Shown piece after piece: positions 51,301 through 61,000 of a stretch of 64,000 nucleotides of DNA (position 1 is its first letter; every line of letters starts with the position of its first letter). Position numbers and translations under genes: made by a program. The notes beneath the pieces are model-generated. The model was not told the origin of the DNA and made no database searches. It worked only from the letters and a program-made list of their open reading frames with translations. The stretch is from Rhizobiales bacterium CCH10-E5 (GTDB lineage: Bacteria; Pseudomonadota; Alphaproteobacteria; Rhizobiales; Beijerinckiaceae). The stretch spans positions 1 through 64,000 of the forward strand of contig LSIG01000008.1 of the NCBI GenBank assembly GCA_001556125.1, given 5' to 3'.

Positions 51301-51594
51301 ATCCGCCCGCCGCCGGGGGCTTGAAGGCTGAGGCCGGTCGTCGGGATCAGGCGGGGCGGATGCGTCCGGGATTGATGCCAGCTGTGGCTCGGGCCGGGGC
51401 GGCCGATGGTCCGCTCCCGTATCGGGTGGAGGGATCTGGTCGGATCGAAAGGGCGTCGAAAAGGACGAGGTCGCGTTCGAGGATGATAGGGAGGAGACGT
51501 CCAAGGGCGGCGTGGAAGTCTGAGGCGTCGGCTCGGATGCGCCCTTGCGGGACGATGAGCGCCTCGATGCCTTGGCCCGACCCGTCAATTCCAT
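48301..51594 (-). CDS. KAP-family P-loop NTPase with membrane segments and Clp-N-like N-terminal region
   Basis: A 1097-residue protein. Residues 1-115 are Ser/Pro-rich and probably disordered. Residues about 120-280 have a repeated helical look, with GRSRFDARHLIVAALDSPD resembling the Clp-N/ClpR substrate-binding repeats. A KAP ATPase follows, with Walker A LFGEWGSGKSS near 362-371. Two membrane helices (about 568-592 and 606-635) are inserted between it and Walker B, RIVLYIDDLDRC, near 752. The insert is flanked by coiled-coil-like segments. KAP proteins include PifA, which excludes phage T7, and many uncharacterised membrane-tethered ATPases. AGGAG lies six bases before the ATG at 51594. 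No partner gene adjoins. Confidence 0.85.
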   Translation of the reverse strand: MELTGRAKASRRSSSRKGASEPTPQTSTPPLDVSSLSSSNATSSFSTPFRSDQIPPPDTGADHRPPRPEPQLASIPDASAPPDPDDRPQPSSPRRRADQAAGESSTSAPSPDLAAPISLTEALRLAHSDAAREILRAAGDRAIRRDGEDAATIGVMLILQAAVAVGVTQPPGTWSAPRWLVDFAEAQGVRAETIASYGATTRLASPRRGIMLREAASRAIRMAVELAKATVGRSRFDARHLIVAALDSPDRAVVREMRKEALAIGLDLSALRESLIERILETPEIGENVEIWSRFLKTPGTAWAALGALVPEGAKPDAYPGFDADRASTSDADPLGIGPDVSAFARLICVEEATTPLSIGLFGEWGSGKSSFMERLQREIGQLTANERAARLRRASDPAYGEAGAQPGTRFVENVVQIRFNAWHYADANLWASLTAEFFDQLRAGGSERQGRNLHARLVERVNAHVHNLASTLTATREALNESERTLIDAQKARDKAVAAVPAGQRDALSQTLIDTIGSAYEKHKSDLAELGRRAYQDDPSKGIDDFVAVARDVQTIGGQLKTIAAVVMARGWRVALMLVALAFVAAAMAGWATTDKADATNWLTRFGFWGWIGAVASVSGAVLPAIRIVAGIARSTADFAGKLDSLTKDRLKELLARETELKQAAAEARARRDAMERAQQALTRYVDADGATSPPRLLHYIIEDDPETKAVGAQIGLISRARRLFHSVEEVVKEERRKRRAGEANDGAVPDRIVLYIDDLDRCTHAQVYDVLQAIHLLLAFQLFVVIVGVDVRWVEEAVARQFVIPIEDLPDSATAEEREKARQRAEMARRKRAIDYLEKIFQLPFWLRPLATEGENASYAAYVRGLLEANREAVGPTPSAEGATRRPKREAEPEDEPDAEPVADLFADMKDFSDSSDAEALDLALATVKLTQAEIDFLASPEIGALAAKSPRAVKRMINVYRIVRARLEEAELAAFLGAADEPPSWPIAALLAAVECGQPVEVADDLYAGLKGVEPERTLAEIADHDAEPFAPLDDDAVDDRRPYEAIDRMRRACPALRAVSESIRETRGGRTATCGEMLAMARTVRRYSFNRYH

Positions 51595-51800
51595 CGCCTG
51601 CTCCTGCGGCAAACGGCGGCAGTCAGTCGCTGTGAATGGTCCCCGCCACGCACATTGTGATAGGCGTCTATCAATTATGCAAGCAATGGTTGTATTTGTC
51701 CGGCGTTCGGCGCCCGTTGCCTTCGCCGGCCCCGTCGCCTATCTAGCGGCCAGATTCCCGAAAGCCCGAAGCCCACGCCCGCAGCGGAGCCCGCACGCCC

Positions 51801-53453
<1,653 letters not shown>

Positions 53454-53470
53454 GGCGCTCTTCACCAAGA

Positions 53471-53505
53471 AGCCCCGCGGCATCGAGCGAGCCGCGGGGC
53501 TTTTT
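53471..53505 (+). terminator. Rho-independent terminator after ettA
   Basis: AGCCCCGCGG (53471-53480) pairs perfectly with CCGCGGGGCT (53492-53501), and the T-run continues to 53505. It lies 17 bases after the ettA stop, in front of the convergent MarR gene, for which it lacks a matching T-run on the other strand. Confidence 0.93.
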
Positions 53506-53544
53506 CTGTTTCTGGGCAACGCCAGCGCTGCCGAAGCCGAGCGC

Positions 53545-53988
53545 CTAGCCTGACAGCGTCGTCCGCAGGGCGCCGATCCGGTCGGTGAGGCTGCGGGCCT
53601 CCTCCGCCGTCAGCCCCGTGGCTTCCTGGACGCAGGGCGGCACGCTGCGGGCCTTGTCCAGCAGTGCCTTGCCGCTCGCCGTCAGCCGCAGGCGGACCTG
53701 ACGCTCGTCGGCCGGGTCGCGGCTGCGCGAGACGAGCCCCGCCGTCTCCATGCGCTTCAGCAGCGGCGTCAGCGTGTTGGATTCGAGGAAGAGCCGTTCG
53801 CCGATCTCGCCCACGGTGCGGTCGTCGCGCTCCCAGAGCGTCACCATGACGAGATATTGCGGGTAGGTCAGGTCGAGTTCGTCCAGCAGCGGCTTGTAGA
53901 GCCGGTTGAAAGCATGGCTGGCGGAATAGATCGCGAAGCACAGGAAGTCATCGAGCTTCGGATCGGATGGCGGGGCGGGGGCGGTCAT
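53545..53988 (-). CDS. ohrR: MarR-family peroxide-sensing regulator, OhrR-like (two-cysteine type)
   Basis: A 147-residue winged-helix repressor. [21 protein letters not shown] with reactive Cys17, and [15 protein letters not shown], are OhrR hallmarks; the Tyr residues (31 and 42) that bond the oxidised Cys are present. A second Cys119 (SVPPCVQE) places it in the two-cysteine class, which senses organic peroxide by an intersubunit disulfide. The ATG at 53988 is six bases after GAGGAG, so it is preferred to the ATG at 53994, which abuts that site. It is divergent from an alpha/beta hydrolase gene rather than the usual ohr. Confidence 0.9.
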   Translation of the reverse strand: MTAPAPPSDPKLDDFLCFAIYSASHAFNRLYKPLLDELDLTYPQYLVMVTLWERDDRTVGEIGERLFLESNTLTPLLKRMETAGLVSRSRDPADERQVRLRLTASGKALLDKARSVPPCVQEATGLTAEEARSLTDRIGALRTTLSG

Positions 53989-54026
53989 CGGCATCTCCTC
54001 GGTGTCGCCCTTAAAATAATCGCGCG

Positions 54027-54092
54027 CGATCCAATCGCAAGAGATTGACAGCGGCGTGGCTCGCTCTTATTAAATCGCTCACGATCTAATCG
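54027..54092. promoter_or_regulatory. Two direct copies of CGATCYAATCG in the ohrR divergent promoter
   Basis: CGATCCAATCG (54027-54037) and CGATCTAATCG (54082-54092) are near-identical, each partly palindromic (CGAT-N3-ATCG), spaced 55 bases apart. CAATC-N6-GATTG (54032-54047) overlaps the first, and AATCGCT/AGCGATT (54073 and 54095) flank the second. They lie between the MarR gene and the plus-strand hydrolase, one near each start, as expected for a repressor that controls both. Confidence 0.6.
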
Positions 54093-54156
54093 ATAGCGAT
54101 TGAAGATCGGCCGACGGTTCTCCGCCGGGCCACCCGAACCAGAAGGAGACGAGATC

Positions 54157-55152
54157 ATGTCGAACGCCAACGAAACCGCTCCCGCCCGCCGCGACCTGCT
54201 GAGCGGCCTCGCACTCGCCGCTGCGACCGCGGCCGCCGCGTCCCTGCCCGCGAGCGAAGCCGTCGCCCAGTCGACGACGCCGAAGAAGGCGCCCGCGCGC
54301 CGGGCCAAGCCCGTCATCGATGGCGACCATGTCGTCACTCGCGAGGGCGTGCGGCTCTATTTCAAGGATTGGGGTCCAAAGGACGGCCCGGTCGTGACGC
54401 TGAGCCATGGCTGGCCGCTCTCCTCCGACAGCTGGGAGAACCAGGCGTTCTTCCTCGCCAGCAACGGCTTCCGGGTCATCAGCCATGACCGGCGCGGCCA
54501 TGGCCGCTCCAGCCAGGTCTGGGACGGCAACGATATGGACCACTATGCCGACGATCTGGCGGAGGTGATCGAGGCGCTCGACCTGAAGAATGTCTCGGCC
54601 TTCGGCTTCTCGACCGGCGGCGGCGAGGTGGCGCGCTATGTCGGCCGCCACGGCACCAAGCGGCTCGCCAGGGTCGGCTTCATCGCCGCGGTGACGCCGA
54701 TCATGCTGCGCAAGCCCAGCAATCCCGACGGTATGCCGCTGGAGGTCTTCGACGGCCTCCGCAAGGGCTTCCTCGCCGACCGCGGCCAGCTCTTCCGCGA
54801 CATCGCGGCAGGCCCCTTCTTCGGCTACAACCGCCCCGGCGCCAAGGCGAGCCAGGGTGCGATCGAGGCCTGGTATGCGCAGGGCATGCAGGCGGGCTTC
54901 AAGAACACCTTCGACTCGATCAAGGCGTTCTCGGAGACCGATTTCGTCGCGGATCTGAAGAAGGTCGACCGGCCGACGCTGATCGTCCATGGTGACGACG
55001 ACCAGATCGTCCCGATCGAGACGACCGCGCGCGCCGTGAAGCGGCTGCTGCCGAGCGCGATCCTGAAGGTCTATGAGGGTGCCCCGCACGGCCTCTCTGA
55101 GACCCACAAGGACCGCCTGAACCAGGACATGCTCGCCTTCCTGAAGGCCTAA
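54157..55152 (+). CDS. Alpha/beta hydrolase, non-heme chloroperoxidase-like, with Tat-type signal
   Basis: A 331-residue alpha/beta hydrolase with nucleophile Ser152 (GFSTGGGE), Asp282 (HGDDDQIVP) and His311 (GAPHGLS). The oxyanion segment [14 protein letters not shown] and DRRGHGRSS place it with cofactor-free chloroperoxidases and perhydrolases. An N-terminal [14 protein letters not shown] signal ending near AVAQS predicts Tat export. AGAAGGAGA precedes the ATG. Its position opposite an OhrR-like repressor suggests induction by organic peroxide or hypochlorite; esterase or perhydrolase activity is plausible. Confidence 0.88.
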   Translation: MSNANETAPARRDLLSGLALAAATAAAASLPASEAVAQSTTPKKAPARRAKPVIDGDHVVTREGVRLYFKDWGPKDGPVVTLSHGWPLSSDSWENQAFFLASNGFRVISHDRRGHGRSSQVWDGNDMDHYADDLAEVIEALDLKNVSAFGFSTGGGEVARYVGRHGTKRLARVGFIAAVTPIMLRKPSNPDGMPLEVFDGLRKGFLADRGQLFRDIAAGPFFGYNRPGAKASQGAIEAWYAQGMQAGFKNTFDSIKAFSETDFVADLKKVDRPTLIVHGDDDQIVPIETTARAVKRLLPSAILKVYEGAPHGLSETHKDRLNQDMLAFLKA

Positions 55153-55274
55153 GCCTTTCAGAACCAATGATGGAAGCGGGGGCGCGGTGCGCCCCCGCAG
55201 CCGTTTTCGCGTTGGTTGCCTCGCCCGCAAAGTCCCCGACATCGCCGCGCGGGTTCGAACCCAAGCTGCGGGCT

Positions 55275-56177
55275 TTACGTCTCCGGCGGTGGCGCCAGGG
55301 CTTGCTGCAATTCCTGCAGGAACAGCGCACTGGCCGGCGGGAGGGTCCGGCCGGCGCGGCGGATGACGGTGATCCGACGGGCGAAGGCGGGCGAGCCGAT
55401 GCGTCGGGAGCGCAAAGCAGGCACGGCTCTGACCTCCATCGCCGAGCCGGGCAGGATCGCCACACCGAGGCCGGCGCTCGCCAGCGCAGCGGCCGTGCTC
55501 ATATAGGTCGCCTCAGCCGCCACCTCGATGCGCAGCCCCGCGCCCGAGAATGCCTCATCAACGACCTGTCGCACGCTCGTGGCGCTGTCCATCAGGATGA
55601 GTGGGTGAGCGGCCAGATCCGCCAGCGACACCTCGCCTTCATGCTCCAGTGCGTGGCCTTGGGGAAAGACGGCGTGCATGTGGTCGGTCGTCGTCAGCAG
55701 CGCTTCGAGGTCCTGAAGGTCCAGGTTGCCGCCCGTGATGCCGAGATCAACCTCCTCGGATCGCGTCGCGGCGTTGACCGTGGCGGCGATGGCGTCGCGG
55801 ATGACGAAGAGAACGTCCGGATGGGCACGGCGGAAGCGCGCGATGATGTCCGGCAGCAGTCCCGAGGCAATCGACGGCAGCACGGCCAGCCGGACCACGC
55901 CGCGATGGAGACTGGCCTGGGCCCGGCTGTCGCTGACGATGCCGTCGAGTTCGCGAACGAGCCGTTCGAAGACCGGCAGGAGGTCCCGCCCCGCCCGCGT
56001 CAGCGCAACGCTGCGGGTGTTGCGGTCGAAGATGCGCAGCGCAAGTGCCTGTTCGAGCTTGCGGATCTGAACCGTCAGCGCCGGCTGCGAGAGGGCGAGC
56101 CGGTCGGCCGCGCGGGTGAAGCTTCCCGTGGCTGCGACCGCCAGGAAAGCCCGCATTTGGCGAATGTCGATATTCAT
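55275..56177 (-). CDS. LysR-family transcriptional regulator
   Basis: A 300-residue LysR protein: helix-turn-helix at about residues 1-60 (FTRAADRLALSQPALTVQIRKLE), effector-binding domain after residue 90. It is divergent from the AtuA-like gene at 56232, with only 54 bases between the starts. That short gap includes CAATTCAATTG, which could be part of the binding site. It most likely controls the AtuA-like/TctC operon. Confidence 0.9.
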   Translation of the reverse strand: MNIDIRQMRAFLAVAATGSFTRAADRLALSQPALTVQIRKLEQALALRIFDRNTRSVALTRAGRDLLPVFERLVRELDGIVSDSRAQASLHRGVVRLAVLPSIASGLLPDIIARFRRAHPDVLFVIRDAIAATVNAATRSEEVDLGITGGNLDLQDLEALLTTTDHMHAVFPQGHALEHEGEVSLADLAAHPLILMDSATSVRQVVDEAFSGAGLRIEVAAEATYMSTAAALASAGLGVAILPGSAMEVRAVPALRSRRIGSPAFARRITVIRRAGRTLPPASALFLQELQQALAPPPET

Positions 56178-56231
56178 ACCAGAAGATAATCACTGCGATC
56201 CGATCAATTCAATTGTCCTATCGGATGGCCC

Positions 56232-57605
56232 ATGGTCCCTTTCCCAGCATCAGGGGGCAGGGTCGTGCGGCAGGTTCGGCTGGGAGCGGGAGCAGGGTTT
56301 TCGGCCGACAGGATCGAGCCGGCCGTCGAGCTGGCCGAGCAGGGGAAGCTCGACTATCTCGTGTTCGAATGCTTGGCCGAACGGACCATCGCCCTGGCCC
56401 AGCAGGCGCGCCGCCTCAATCCCGAAAGCGGCTTCGATCCGCTGCTGACTGCCCGGCTAGCGGCCGTGCTCCCGGCCTGTCGTGCCGCCGGGACGCGCAT
56501 CATCACCAATATGGGGGCTGCCAACCCGCTCGCCGCGGCTGCGGAGGCTCGCCGGGTCGCGCAGGAACTGAGCCTAGGACCGCTCCGGATCGCGGCCGTG
56601 ACCGGCGACGACGTGCTGGCGGCTCTCGACGGCGACAGCGTCATCGAGGAGACCGGAGAGCGAGTTTGCGATCTGGACGACAGGCTGGTGTCGGCCAATG
56701 CCTATCTCGGGGCCGAGCCGATCGCCGAGGCGCTGGCGAGCGGAGCGGATCTCGTCATCACCGGACGTGCCGCCGACCCCTCGCTCTATGTCGGGCCGAT
56801 CCTGCACGCCTTCGGCTGGGCGGCCGATGACTGGCACCGGCTCGGCCAAGCGACGCTGGCGGGCCATCTGCTCGAATGTGCCGGACAGGTGACCGGCGGC
56901 TATTTCGCGGATCCCGGCTTCAAGGATGTGGCAGGACTGGCGCGGCTCGGCTTCCCGATCGGCGAGTTCGGCGAGGACGGATCGCTCGTCGTCACCAAGG
57001 TGGCCGGCAGCGGCGGAGTGGTGTCGCCGGCGACCTGCAAGGAGCAGATCCTCTACGAGGTGCACGACCCCGCGCGCTATCTGACGCCCGACGTCACCGC
57101 CGATTTCTCGCGCGTCCGCGTCGAGCCCATCGGGCCGGATCGGGTCGCCGTCAGCGGCGCGACCGGTCGTTCCCGGCCCGACGATCTCAAGGTCTCGCTC
57201 GGACTGATGGAAGGCTTCGTCGGCGAAGGGCAGATCGCCTATGCCGGGTCCGGTGCGGTGGCCCGCGCGGCGTTGGCGCGCGAGATCGTGCGCGAGCGCC
57301 TGTCCCGGACAGGCATCGCGCTGCAGGATCTGCGCTGTGATCTGATCGGCCTCGATGCGCTGCACGGCGAGGCGCTGTCCGGTGCCAGCGGCCGTGAGCC
57401 CTATGAGGTCCGCCTGCGGGTCGCCGCCCGCACGGCCGATGCCGCAACCGCCGCGCTGATCGGCGCCGAGATCGAAGCCCTCTACACCAACGGGCCCGCC
57501 GGGGGCGGCGGCGTCAGCCGGCAGGTGCGGGAGGTGCTCGGCATCCGCTCCGTGACGATCCCGCGGGCGAGTGTGCGGCCGACCATCAACTGGCTGGAGG
57601 CGTGA
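56232..57605 (+). CDS. AtuA-family (DUF1446) protein, large subunit
   Basis: A 457-residue protein of the acyclic-terpene-utilisation AtuA family. Strings RLGAGAGFSADRIEPAVELAE read here as VRLGAGAGFSADR, then DYLVFECLAERTIALAQ, ITNMGAANPLAAA, ITGRAADPSLYVGP and NGPAGGGGVSRQ are typical. AtuA was first found in the Pseudomonas citronellol/geraniol cluster, but its activity is unproven. The family start is usually just before VRLGAGAGF, so an in-frame GTG at 56265 may be the true start. The partner C-terminal AtuA-like domain is a separate gene immediately downstream. Confidence 0.85.
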   Translation: MVPFPASGGRVVRQVRLGAGAGFSADRIEPAVELAEQGKLDYLVFECLAERTIALAQQARRLNPESGFDPLLTARLAAVLPACRAAGTRIITNMGAANPLAAAAEARRVAQELSLGPLRIAAVTGDDVLAALDGDSVIEETGERVCDLDDRLVSANAYLGAEPIAEALASGADLVITGRAADPSLYVGPILHAFGWAADDWHRLGQATLAGHLLECAGQVTGGYFADPGFKDVAGLARLGFPIGEFGEDGSLVVTKVAGSGGVVSPATCKEQILYEVHDPARYLTPDVTADFSRVRVEPIGPDRVAVSGATGRSRPDDLKVSLGLMEGFVGEGQIAYAGSGAVARAALAREIVRERLSRTGIALQDLRCDLIGLDALHGEALSGASGREPYEVRLRVAARTADAATAALIGAEIEALYTNGPAGGGGVSRQVREVLGIRSVTIPRASVRPTINWLEA

Positions 57606-57606
57606 G

Positions 57607-57972
57607 ATGAAGCTTCGCGCCATCGCCCATTCGCGTTCCGGCGACAAGGGTGACGTCTCCAACCTCTCGCTGATCGCGTACGACCCGGCCGATTTCCCGC
57701 TGCTCGTCCGCGAGGTCACGGCGGCGCGCGTCAAGGCGCATTTCGGCTCGCTCGTGGCAGGAGAGGTGGTTCGCTACGAGGTCGAGAGCCTCGGCGCGCT
57801 GAATTTCGTGATGCGCCAGGCGCTCGGCGGTGGTGTGACGCGCTCGCTCTGCCTCGACACCCACGGCAAGAGCCTGAGCTCCGCGCTGCTCGATCTCGAG
57901 ATCGAGCCAGGCAAGGCGGCGGCCGAAAGCGGTCCCATCCAACAAGAACAGCATAAGGAGGAAAAGCCATGA
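57607..57972 (+). CDS. AtuA-like small domain protein
   Basis: A 121-residue protein matching the C-terminal domain fused to AtuA in some species: LRAIAHSRSGDKGDVSNLSLIAYD is the signature, with FVMRQALGGGVTRSLCLDTHGKSLSSALL. It begins one base after the AtuA-like stop and overlaps the TctC gene by four bases. The last 20 residues are an unstructured polar tail. Large and small proteins probably form one complex of unknown activity. Confidence 0.85.
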   Translation: MKLRAIAHSRSGDKGDVSNLSLIAYDPADFPLLVREVTAARVKAHFGSLVAGEVVRYEVESLGALNFVMRQALGGGVTRSLCLDTHGKSLSSALLDLEIEPGKAAAESGPIQQEQHKEEKP

Positions 57973-58925
57973 AGACGATGATCACCGCGCTGGTTGCGGG
58001 GCTGGTGCTGGCGCTACCGGCCGGCGCGCAGGATTTCCCGAGCCGCAACATCAAGTTCGTCGTGCCCTTCGCCGCGGGCAGCGCCACCGACGCCGTCGCA
58101 CGCATCCTCGGCGACCATGTCTCCAAGACATTGGGCAAGCCGGTCGTGGTGGAGAACCTGGCCGGCGCCAGCGGGGTCATCGCCGCGCAGAACGTCGCCC
58201 GCGCCGAGCCCGATGGGCACACCGTCCTGATCACCACCAATACCACGCATGGTGCCAATCAGAGCCTGCTGAAATCGGTGCCCTATGACGCGGTGGGCGG
58301 TTTCGAGGCGATCGGCAAGATCGGGACGATCACGCTGGCCCTGACCACCCACCCCTCCGTTCCGGCCAAGACCGTCGCCGAACTGGTGGCCCACGCCAAG
58401 GCTAATCCCGGCAAGCTGACCTTCGGCGCCGGGTCGAGCTCGTCGCGCATCGCCGGCGAGATGCTGAAGTCGATGGCCGGTATCGACCTGACCTATGTGC
58501 CCTATCGCAGCAACCCGCAGGCGATCACCGATCTGCTCGGCGGCCAGATCAGCATCGTCTTTGCCGACATCTCGACGACGATGCCTCAGGTCCGCGCCGG
58601 CAAGGTCAATGGTCTGGCGGTCTCGACAGCCAGCCGCAGCGCCCTTGCACCCGAACTGCCGACGATGGCCGAGGCTGGCGTGGCCGGCTACGATCTCGCG
58701 GCGTGGTTTGCCGCCTTTGCGCCGGCCAAGACGCCTGCACCTGTCGTGGAGGCGCTGCACAAGGCCATTGCCGCGGCGCTGGCCGACAAGGCGACCCAGG
58801 ACCGGCTTCTCGCCGCCGGCATCGAGCCGGAGGGCAGCTCGCCCGAGGCGTTGAGGGCGTTCGTCGTGGCCGAGATCGCCAAATGGGCCGACATCGTCAA
58901 GAAGGCCGGCATCCAGCCCGAGTGA
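57969..58925 (+). CDS. TctC/Bug-family extracytoplasmic solute receptor
   Basis: A 318-residue periplasmic receptor. A signal peptide covers residues 1-21 (ending ALPAGAQ). Bug motifs are IKFVVPFAAGSATDAVARI, VVENLAGASGVIAAQNVA and YVPYRSNPQAITDLLGGQI. Its ATG overlaps the stop of the AtuA-like small gene, so receptor and enzyme are co-expressed, hinting that the AtuA pair acts on the receptor's ligand, likely a carboxylate. TctA/TctB genes are not adjacent. Confidence 0.92.
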   Translation: MKTMITALVAGLVLALPAGAQDFPSRNIKFVVPFAAGSATDAVARILGDHVSKTLGKPVVVENLAGASGVIAAQNVARAEPDGHTVLITTNTTHGANQSLLKSVPYDAVGGFEAIGKIGTITLALTTHPSVPAKTVAELVAHAKANPGKLTFGAGSSSSRIAGEMLKSMAGIDLTYVPYRSNPQAITDLLGGQISIVFADISTTMPQVRAGKVNGLAVSTASRSALAPELPTMAEAGVAGYDLAAWFAAFAPAKTPAPVVEALHKAIAAALADKATQDRLLAAGIEPEGSSPEALRAFVVAEIAKWADIVKKAGIQPE

Positions 58926-58932
58926 GGCGTGG

Positions 58933-58954
58933 GGCGGCGGATCAGACCGCCGCC
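58933..58954. terminator. Shared hairpin between convergent genes
   Basis: GGCGGCGG (58933-58940) pairs with CCGCCGCC (58947-58954). The six-base loop ATCAGA contains the stop codon of the minus-strand dehydrogenase (58942-58944). It begins eight bases after the TctC stop, so it could end the TctC transcript. No T-run follows. Confidence 0.4.
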
Positions 58955-60117
58955 GCCAGCCGCTGCATCGCGCCCTCGCGCCCGCCGACGAGGATCTTCT
59001 CGTCGACCGCCTTGATGTCACGTAGGCCGCAGAGCGCCATGGTGACGTCGAGCTCCTTGCGGATGATCTCGAGGCAGCGGGTGACGCCGGCCTCGCCCAT
59101 CGCGCCGAGGCCGTAGAGGAAGGCGCGGCCGATGAAGGTGCCGTGGGCGCCGAGCGCCAGCGCCTTGATGACGTCCTGGCCCGAGCGGATGCCGCCGTCG
59201 AACAGCACCTCGATGCGGTTGCCGACCTGGTCGACGATGGCCGGCAGCGCCTCGATCGAGGACAGCGCGCCGTCGAGCTGGCGGCCGCCATGGTTGGAGA
59301 CGATCAGCGCGTCGGCGCCGCTGCGGGCGGCGTTCTCGGCGTCCTCGGGATCGAGGATGCCTTTCAGGATCAGCTTGCCGCCCCACTGGTCCTTGATCCG
59401 CTTGACGTCGTCCCAGTCGAGGCGGGGATCGAACTGGTCGGCGGTCCAGGAGGAGAGGGAGGACATGTCGGCGACGCCGGAGACATGGCCGACGATGTTG
59501 CCGAAGCTGCGCCGCGGCGTGTCGAGCATCTTGAGGCACCAGCGCGGCTTGGTGGCGAGGTTGATCAGGTTGGCGAGCGTCGGCTTCGGTGGGGCGGAGA
59601 GGCCGTTGCGGATGTCCTTGTGGCGCTGGCCGAGGATCTGCAGGTCGAGCGTGAGCACGAGCGCCGAGACGCCGGCCGCCTTGGCGCGCTGGATCAGCCG
59701 CGCGCTGAAGTCGCGGTCCTTCATCACATAGAGCTGGAACCAGAACGGGTTGCCGACATGGTTCGCGATGTCCTCGATCGAGCAGATGCTCATGGTCGAG
59801 AGGGTGAAGGGCACGCCCGCCTTGGCGGCGGCCTTGGCGGCCAGGATCTCGCCATCGGGATGCTGCATCCCGGTCATGCCGGTGGGCGCGAGCGCGACAG
59901 GCATCGCGACGGTCTCGCCGATCATGGTCGATTCCAGCGTGCGGTTCGTCATGTCGACGGCGACGCGCTGGCGCAGCTTGATCTTGGCGAAATCGGTCTC
60001 GTTGGCGCGGTAGGTGCCCTCGGTCCAGGCGCCGGAATCGGCATAGTCGTAGAACATGCGCGGGACGCGGCGCTTCGCCAGCAGGCGCAGATCTTCGATC
60101 GTCAGGGGCTGGGCCAT
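58942..60117 (-). CDS. FMN-dependent alpha-hydroxyacid dehydrogenase (L-lactate dehydrogenase family)
   Basis: A 391-residue FMN enzyme oxidising L-2-hydroxyacids. Catalytic His276 with Arg279 is in VSNHGGRQLDG, Lys252 in LILKGIL, and Tyr23/Tyr130 lie in RMFYDYADSGAW and FQLYVMKD; the FMN phosphate site is LFDGGIRSGQD. The CLEIIRKELDVTMALCG segment near the C-terminus is typical of LldD-like proteins. GAGG precedes the ATG at 60117. It is convergent with the TctC gene; lactate, glycolate or mandelate-like substrates are possible. Confidence 0.93.
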   Translation of the reverse strand: MAQPLTIEDLRLLAKRRVPRMFYDYADSGAWTEGTYRANETDFAKIKLRQRVAVDMTNRTLESTMIGETVAMPVALAPTGMTGMQHPDGEILAAKAAAKAGVPFTLSTMSICSIEDIANHVGNPFWFQLYVMKDRDFSARLIQRAKAAGVSALVLTLDLQILGQRHKDIRNGLSAPPKPTLANLINLATKPRWCLKMLDTPRRSFGNIVGHVSGVADMSSLSSWTADQFDPRLDWDDVKRIKDQWGGKLILKGILDPEDAENAARSGADALIVSNHGGRQLDGALSSIEALPAIVDQVGNRIEVLFDGGIRSGQDVIKALALGAHGTFIGRAFLYGLGAMGEAGVTRCLEIIRKELDVTMALCGLRDIKAVDEKILVGGREGAMQRLAAAV

Positions 60118-60203
60118 GGTGTCGAGCCTCGTCGCTTTCAGGTCACCCGCGGCGGTGACTCGCATGAGCGGCGGCGGGGCGCAAGGCCGCTGCCCTGCGG
60201 CGT

Positions 60204-60833
60204 TCAGGACACGCCCATATAGCGGCCCGGCTTGTGGTTCATGCCCAGCACCGCGTTGAGGACGAGCGTGCCGATCAGCGAGATCGCCAGCCGGTCCGGC
60301 GGCAGGATGAAGGCCGCTCCGACGAAGATGGCGGCGTCGATGGCGAGTTGTACCCAGCCGGCGCGCCAGCCGCGTTTCTCCTGCAGATAGAGCGCGAGGA
60401 TGTTGACCCCGCCGATGGCAGTGCGGTGGCGGGCGAGCGCAAGCAGGCCCAGCCCCATAATGCTGCCGCCCGCGAGCGCGGCATAGAGCGGCTGGATGCG
60501 GGCGATGTCGAGCCAGAGCGGCGTCGCCTGCACCAGCAGGGAGACGAGCCCGACCGCGACGAAGGTGCGTAGCGTGAAGGGCAGGCCCATGCGGCGGAAG
60601 GCGAGCCAGTAGAACGGCAGATTGATCGCCGAAAAAAGCAGGCCGAAATCGAGCCCCGTCGCATATTGCATCAGCAGGGCGAAGCCGGCCGCGCCGCCGG
60701 TCATGATCGTGGCCTTGGCGAAGAGCGCGATGCCGATCGAGACCATCAGCGTGCCGAGCAGGATCGCCAGCGCATCCTCGTAGAGGCGGTGGCGGTCGAT
60801 CGACGAGGCAAGAGGGGCGGTGGTCTGCGACAT
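60204..60833 (-). CDS. YitT-family membrane protein
   Basis: A 209-residue integral membrane protein with about five to six helices and no soluble C-terminal domain. AKATIMTGGAAGFALLMQYATG and INLPFYWLAFRRMG, with HRTAIGGVNILALYLQEKRGW, are YitT/YczE-type marks. Function in the family is unknown. It sits alone between the hydroxyacid dehydrogenase and the beta-glucosidase gene. The stretches 60118-60203 and 60834-61000 show no other genes. Confidence 0.85.
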   Translation of the reverse strand: MSQTTAPLASSIDRHRLYEDALAILLGTLMVSIGIALFAKATIMTGGAAGFALLMQYATGLDFGLLFSAINLPFYWLAFRRMGLPFTLRTFVAVGLVSLLVQATPLWLDIARIQPLYAALAGGSIMGLGLLALARHRTAIGGVNILALYLQEKRGWRAGWVQLAIDAAIFVGAAFILPPDRLAISLIGTLVLNAVLGMNHKPGRYMGVS

Positions 60834-61000
60834 GGGAATCGTCCGATTCAGGGCGCGTTCAGCCGGGCACTGCGATGCAACGGTCGAGCCAGCGGCGCGA
60901 CCGGCCGGGATGGTTGAGCCGGTCCGGCCATTCCTGTAGGGCGGCGGTCGGCGTCCGTCACCTGTCTCGCCACCCGCCCGGCCCGGTCTCCTGTCGAAAG

